A stretch of DNA of 64,000 bases. It comes from Sipunculus nudus. Lineage: Eukaryota; Annelida; Sipuncula; Golfingiida; Sipunculidae. How positions within the stretch are numbered: position 1 is the stretch's first letter; every line of letters starts with the position of its first letter. The notes beneath the pieces were generated by a model, which was given only the letters and a program-made list of their open reading frames with translations, searched no databases and was not told the DNA's origin. Below, one piece after another: positions 62,101 through 64,000 of the stretch. A program made the position numbers and the translations under genes. The stretch is taken from positions 3,596,001-3,660,000 of the forward strand of contig CM049310.1 of the NCBI GenBank assembly GCA_026874595.1. Reading direction: 5' to 3'.

Positions 62101-64000
62101 TTGAAGTTCTGTGTGGAATGTGCATTATTCAGCTGTGTAATGCCTAACTTATACCTTTGGTGGGATAATAGCTAAATATGTACACCCTAAAGCCATCAGA
62201 GTTCAACATTTTTCTGTCAAACTTGTGTCATAGTAAAGCTTCTCCAGTCAACACAAAAAAAAAACAGCACAGAATAAATTATTTCTGGAGCAGACACCCA
62301 CATGTAAACTTGTTTGCATAAATTAATGACAGAAAACAACATATCCCTTACAACAAAAAAACAAACATACTACAGTAACAGCACCCCTAGGAATATCCCT
62401 CTTTGATTCAGTGCATGATCCAGTCATGTGACTTATGCTCACAGGTCATGTGACTAACATGTGACCAACTAACCTCTATCCCTATGAGGTCCCTAAGCTC
62501 TCCTCACTTTAACTACTTTGGGTGTTCCTGGCCCATTTTCAGCCATTTTACATAACCTTGCCTTTCCAGGAGAGGCCATTCTTGACTACTAACACGTTCA
62601 TGGAAAGGATGACTTTAAGGTAGAACATTTCATCTGATTATACATGTACATCTGGTCAGTTCTACATCATTAAATGGCACAGTTGAAGAAAAAAAAAATG
62701 GGCATGCACCAGACCATATGGCTCAAAATACAGTTTATATTAAGTTTGGATAAGCTGAAGGTCATCCCAAGGTCAAGGTCACTGGAAATGTCAAGAATAT
62801 CAGGAAACCAGCCTTTAACTTAAAATTGTTGCAGGTGAAAGTGAGCTCTGTTTGGGTGTGTTAATTACTGTCCTATACTAAGAACCCCATCTAGCAACTG
62901 ATGGCCCTTGATTCAACAGGTGCTGTTGAAACAACCTGTCTCTCTGGGATAGTCATGATTTCAGCTCAGGTGCCTTCATACTCAAGTCCATAGATGATAT
63001 GTCCATGCTTTTGTGGTTAGGATGCAAGTCAAGGGGTGTGTCTAGCCGCATCCTTTTGACCTTTGCACGATGATTTTTAAACCAGAGCTGCACATTTTTG
63101 GGCTCAAGTTTGGGGAATCGTTGGCGATATTCCCGCTGGTTCAAGTCCTCACAGAATTTTTCGATCATGAATGATGAAGGGTGTGTGTCTTCTTGGAACC
63201 ATTTTTCCAGCAGTGGGATCTCTGTGAGGGGGTCAATGAATACTCGGCTTCGTTTCTTACGAATCATTAACTCTTCTTGCGACAACCCCATCTCTTGTTT
63301 CACCGATGACATTGGACTCAACTGCAGCTTCTCACGAATGGCTTCTGCACTGAGTGACCCCAGTATTGGATGATACGAGTGGAGACCAGCTGGAGGTTTA
63401 AAGTTCATATTTAACTGTTGTTGGATGGCACTTCCGAACAACGGACTCTGATGAGATGGGCTGTACCCAATTGGTGAGGAACGCTCACTGACCCGGCTGC
63501 TGGGCAACCCAGACTGGCTGTCAGAGTCCGGTTTAAGCGACAAAGCTTGTGGATCAAGCTCCCCCTCTTCTTTTTCGTCACACAGCATTGCGGTCCGTTC
63601 AGAACTCGTGGACTGAGCAGCAGGTGATGAGGGGACCTGGGAGCCATTTTGTTCTGCCGATTCCTTCAAAGGTGTGGCAGCTTTTTCCTGGGCCAGTGAC
63701 GCTTCCTGACCTAATTTTTCAAATGATGGGAAAACATTGCTGGGGTTTTCAGGTGATGGTGTAAACAATGAACCATCGTTTTTAGGACTTTTTATGCTCA
63801 GATCAGTGGGTTGTGGATGATGCATGGGATCTGTAACTATATACACAGCATTTTTATTTGGCAATTCTGGTACCTGGTCCGCTGTGGCAGGACTAAGACG
63901 CTCCTCTTGGCTTTCGTCAAGATCTCCATTGGACAGTTCTGATGTCATGTCTGTGCTCCGGTTTGCCTGGGCTTTACGTAAAGCAGCACGGGCGTTTTTA
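39570..64000 (-). CDS. dve: Defective proventriculus/SATB-family (CMP) homeobox locus, one gene or two adjacent genes
   Basis: Minus-strand exons in order: 64000-62982 (homeodomain a), candidate 56373-56280, 43185-43074 and 41957-41849 (CUTL domain), 39979-39570 (homeodomain b and stop). Both homeodomains have about ten extra residues between helices 2 and 3 and Lys at position 50, as known for Drosophila Dve. The CUTL exons match vertebrate SATB1/2 (CPLSQ.MIS, KC.EFG.WY). Family members are nuclear transcription factors. All exon phases are compatible with a single transcript, but SATB proteins have CUTL before the homeodomain, so two tandem genes are also possible. No ULD exon was recognised. 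The 5' end is off the window. Confidence 0.75.
40265..41435 (+). mobile_element. Repeat family C-related element with internal G-rich tract
   Basis: CCAATGGGTCACGGTGCTCAGCTGA at the left; GCTATAGCTCAGATGACTTA and AGTCAGCTGAGCTA at the right. The interior is different from other copies and includes a direct duplication around a poly-G region. Confidence 0.55.
41849..41957 (-). CDS. dve: Dve/SATB CUTL-domain exon, second half
   Basis: Acceptor CTATTTCAG, donor AATG|GTTAGT. It encodes PMISYIANSKASLGK, then MMKCREFGLWYMKYKQ. This matches SATB1 SMISSIVNS and KCQEFGRWYKHFKK. Phase is 0 in, 1 out, which joins exactly to the homeodomain-b exon. Confidence 0.87.
42806..43062 (+). mobile_element. Short repeat family C element next to CUTL exon
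   Basis: Starts AAGTGACCCATGGGTTATGA with GCTCAGCTGA and ends GTCAACTGAGCTAAAA. It is about 255 bp and non-coding. Its right end lies about 11 bp from the splice donor of the exon at 43,074. Confidence 0.65.
43074..43185 (-). CDS. dve: Dve/SATB CUTL-domain exon, first half
   Basis: Acceptor GTCCTCAG, donor CACAG|GTACAT. It encodes DEHSYFVWDDTAVRTAVMAL, then LQEMSQ and ARLCPLSQ. SATB1 has TVRNALKDLLKDMNQ and CPLSQ at the equivalent place. Phase is 2 in, 0 out. A family C transposon copy ends about 11 bp downstream of the donor. Confidence 0.88.
43205..43240. repeat. (TA)n microsatellite next to CUTL exon
   Basis: About 13 TA units beginning some 20 bp upstream of the acceptor of the exon at 43,185. 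Confidence 0.9.
43311..44135 (+). mobile_element. Repeat family C element
   Basis: Begins GGGACCCATGGGTCTCAATG with GCTCAGCTGA and ends AGTTAGCTGAGCTAA. The ends are inverted (GCTCAGCTGA / TCAGCTGAGC). One internal unit has a decayed palindrome (CAGCTGGTGCCACCAC). Non-coding. Confidence 0.65.
45270..46300 (+). repeat. Repeat family B, two units
   Basis: Same block order as at 1.8-3.2 kb, with decayed palindromes (GTAGGTGGTGCCAAAA; GCAGGTGGCACCACCAA) and the 3' tail CCAATAAGCTCACAGGTTCA at about 46,270-46,292. It lies in the long Dve intron. Confidence 0.7.
46301..49700. other. Dve-locus intron, no confident feature
   Basis: AT-rich, apart from the (TC)n tract and an exon-like ATG-to-donor segment at 48,061-48,084 (minus) discussed in the findings. 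Confidence 0.5.
47079..47114. repeat. (TC)n microsatellite
   Basis: About 18 TC units in the long Dve intron. Confidence 0.95.
49985..50430 (+). repeat. Diverged tandem repeat with C tracts
   Basis: Three or four copies of a unit with GTCTGTATTGAGCATGAACA, CA-rich dinucleotides, TTATATATAACCA, and a long C run. A related fragment follows at 53,920-54,010. Confidence 0.7.
51785..52500 (+). mobile_element. Repeat family A copy (3'-truncated)
   Basis: Starts AACTAGAATACGGGTAGTCT. It has internal units with a perfect palindrome at 52,084-52,095 and degenerate ones elsewhere. No right TIR is seen. Confidence 0.7.
53230..53915 (+). repeat. Repeat family C-related 3' fragment
   Basis: Shares TTTTTCCTTAATATCT, GGAACAAAGTCCTA and CTATAGCTCAGATGACTTAT with 41.1-41.4 kb, ending ATCATCTGAGCTAA. 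Confidence 0.6.
54011..56279. other. Dve-locus intron, no confident feature
   Basis: No repeat family or exon recognised. 56,060-56,250 is somewhat GC-richer and could be 3' UTR if the 56.3-kb exon is terminal. AATAAA on the minus strand occurs near 55,663. Confidence 0.4.
56280..56373 (-). CDS. Candidate exon in the Dve locus (unrecognised product)
   Basis: Pyrimidine-rich acceptor (GTCCACTTTAG), then FLNMALANSGLQTLNDTIDA and KMKCKPRGHS. It either ends at donor CA|GTAGAT in phase 2, which fits the CUTL exon at 43,185, or reads into a TAG at 56,276-56,278 as a last exon. Entry phase 1 fits the donor at 62,982. The coding look (open frame, few rare residues) is persuasive, but I do not recognise the sequence. 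Confidence 0.4.
56836..57060 (+). repeat. Two-copy direct repeat
   Basis: GTGG.AAACAAT.TGTGT, AGATAAG and TACTTCAAAAGTTAT.GGGTT recur about 133 bp apart. The overlapping reading frames here are repeat-derived. Confidence 0.6.
58832..59195. repeat. Three (TA)n microsatellites
   Basis: TA runs at about 58,832-58,852, 58,868-58,886 and 59,158-59,195, separated by plain AT-rich sequence. Confidence 0.9.
59196..62952. other. Sequence 3' of the homeodomain-a exon, no confident feature
   Basis: Intron or 3' UTR depending on how the exon at 62,982 ends. The minus strand has AATAAA near 60,900 and 59,520. 61,900-62,060 holds a loose ~50-bp repeat with GCAGTG.AACA cores. Confidence 0.5.
62982..64000 (-). 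CDS. dve: Dve-like exon with atypical K50 homeodomain (a), 5' part off window
   Basis: Open from the window edge; the frame continues upstream of the first Met at 63,948, so that Met need not be the start. Residues below are counted from that Met. PTDLSIK at 47-53 fits the CtBP-binding consensus PxDLSxK. The middle is Ser/Pro-rich and disordered, and VKQE at 216-219 fits a SUMO site. The homeodomain runs from about 230 to 300 (RKKRSRVF ... VQLWFKNHRAK) with a ten-residue insert before helix 3. I end the exon at A|GTATGA (62,982), in phase 1. If unspliced, the frame runs on to a TGA at 62,953-62,955, adding SMKAPELKS, so a short isoform or a final exon is equally possible. Confidence 0.85.

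Overview
This is a stretch of an AT-rich, repeat-laden animal nuclear genome. Evidence for this is the spliced genes with GT-AG introns, tRNA-derived SINE heads, degraded LINE tails, many minisatellites and a protostome-type Dve/SATB homeobox gene. The repeat style (TIR elements with tandem cores, many CT/TA tracts) suggests a mollusc, probably a bivalve. That placement is an inference, not something read directly from the sequence.

Three protein-coding loci can be reconstructed. (1) Ketohexokinase (fructokinase, KHK) lies on the minus strand from 21,891 down to 4,967. Seven exons join in perfect phase to give 228 residues from the initiator Met; the 3' exons with the catalytic GAGD motif lie off the left edge. 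Its introns hold most of the large repeats: SINE, TIR elements, a 3.4-kb 35-bp minisatellite, and 17/54-bp arrays. (2) ABT1/ESF2, an RRM protein of small-subunit ribosome biogenesis, lies on the plus strand at 26,855-29,069. It has two exons and encodes 252 aa, and appears complete. (3) A defective proventriculus/SATB-family (CMP) homeobox gene, or two adjacent genes, lies on the minus strand from beyond 64,000 to 39,570. A long exon carries one atypical K50 homeodomain. Some 20 kb downstream are two exons forming a SATB-type CUTL domain, spliced in phase to a terminal exon with a second atypical K50 homeodomain. A further candidate exon lies at 56.3 kb.

The rest is repeat or plain intron/intergenic DNA. 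1-4.8 kb: repeat families A, B and C. 5-12.3 kb: SINE, family A elements and a tandem family C block. 12.4-20.3 kb: minisatellites. 21.9-22.5 kb: KHK promoter region. 23.7-26.6 kb: two LINE tails. 30.7-31.9 kb: family D. 33.4-39.5 kb: 31/31/32-bp minisatellites running into the Dve 3' exon. 40-54 kb: scattered family A, B and C copies. 54-62.9 kb: largely featureless.

The most striking non-genic signal is one 12-bp palindrome, GGTGGCGCCACC. It is embedded in otherwise dissimilar repeat families (A, B and C exactly, D imperfectly), with at least 11 perfect copies by eye. Each palindrome holds two opposed CTCF-like cores (AGGTGGCGC).
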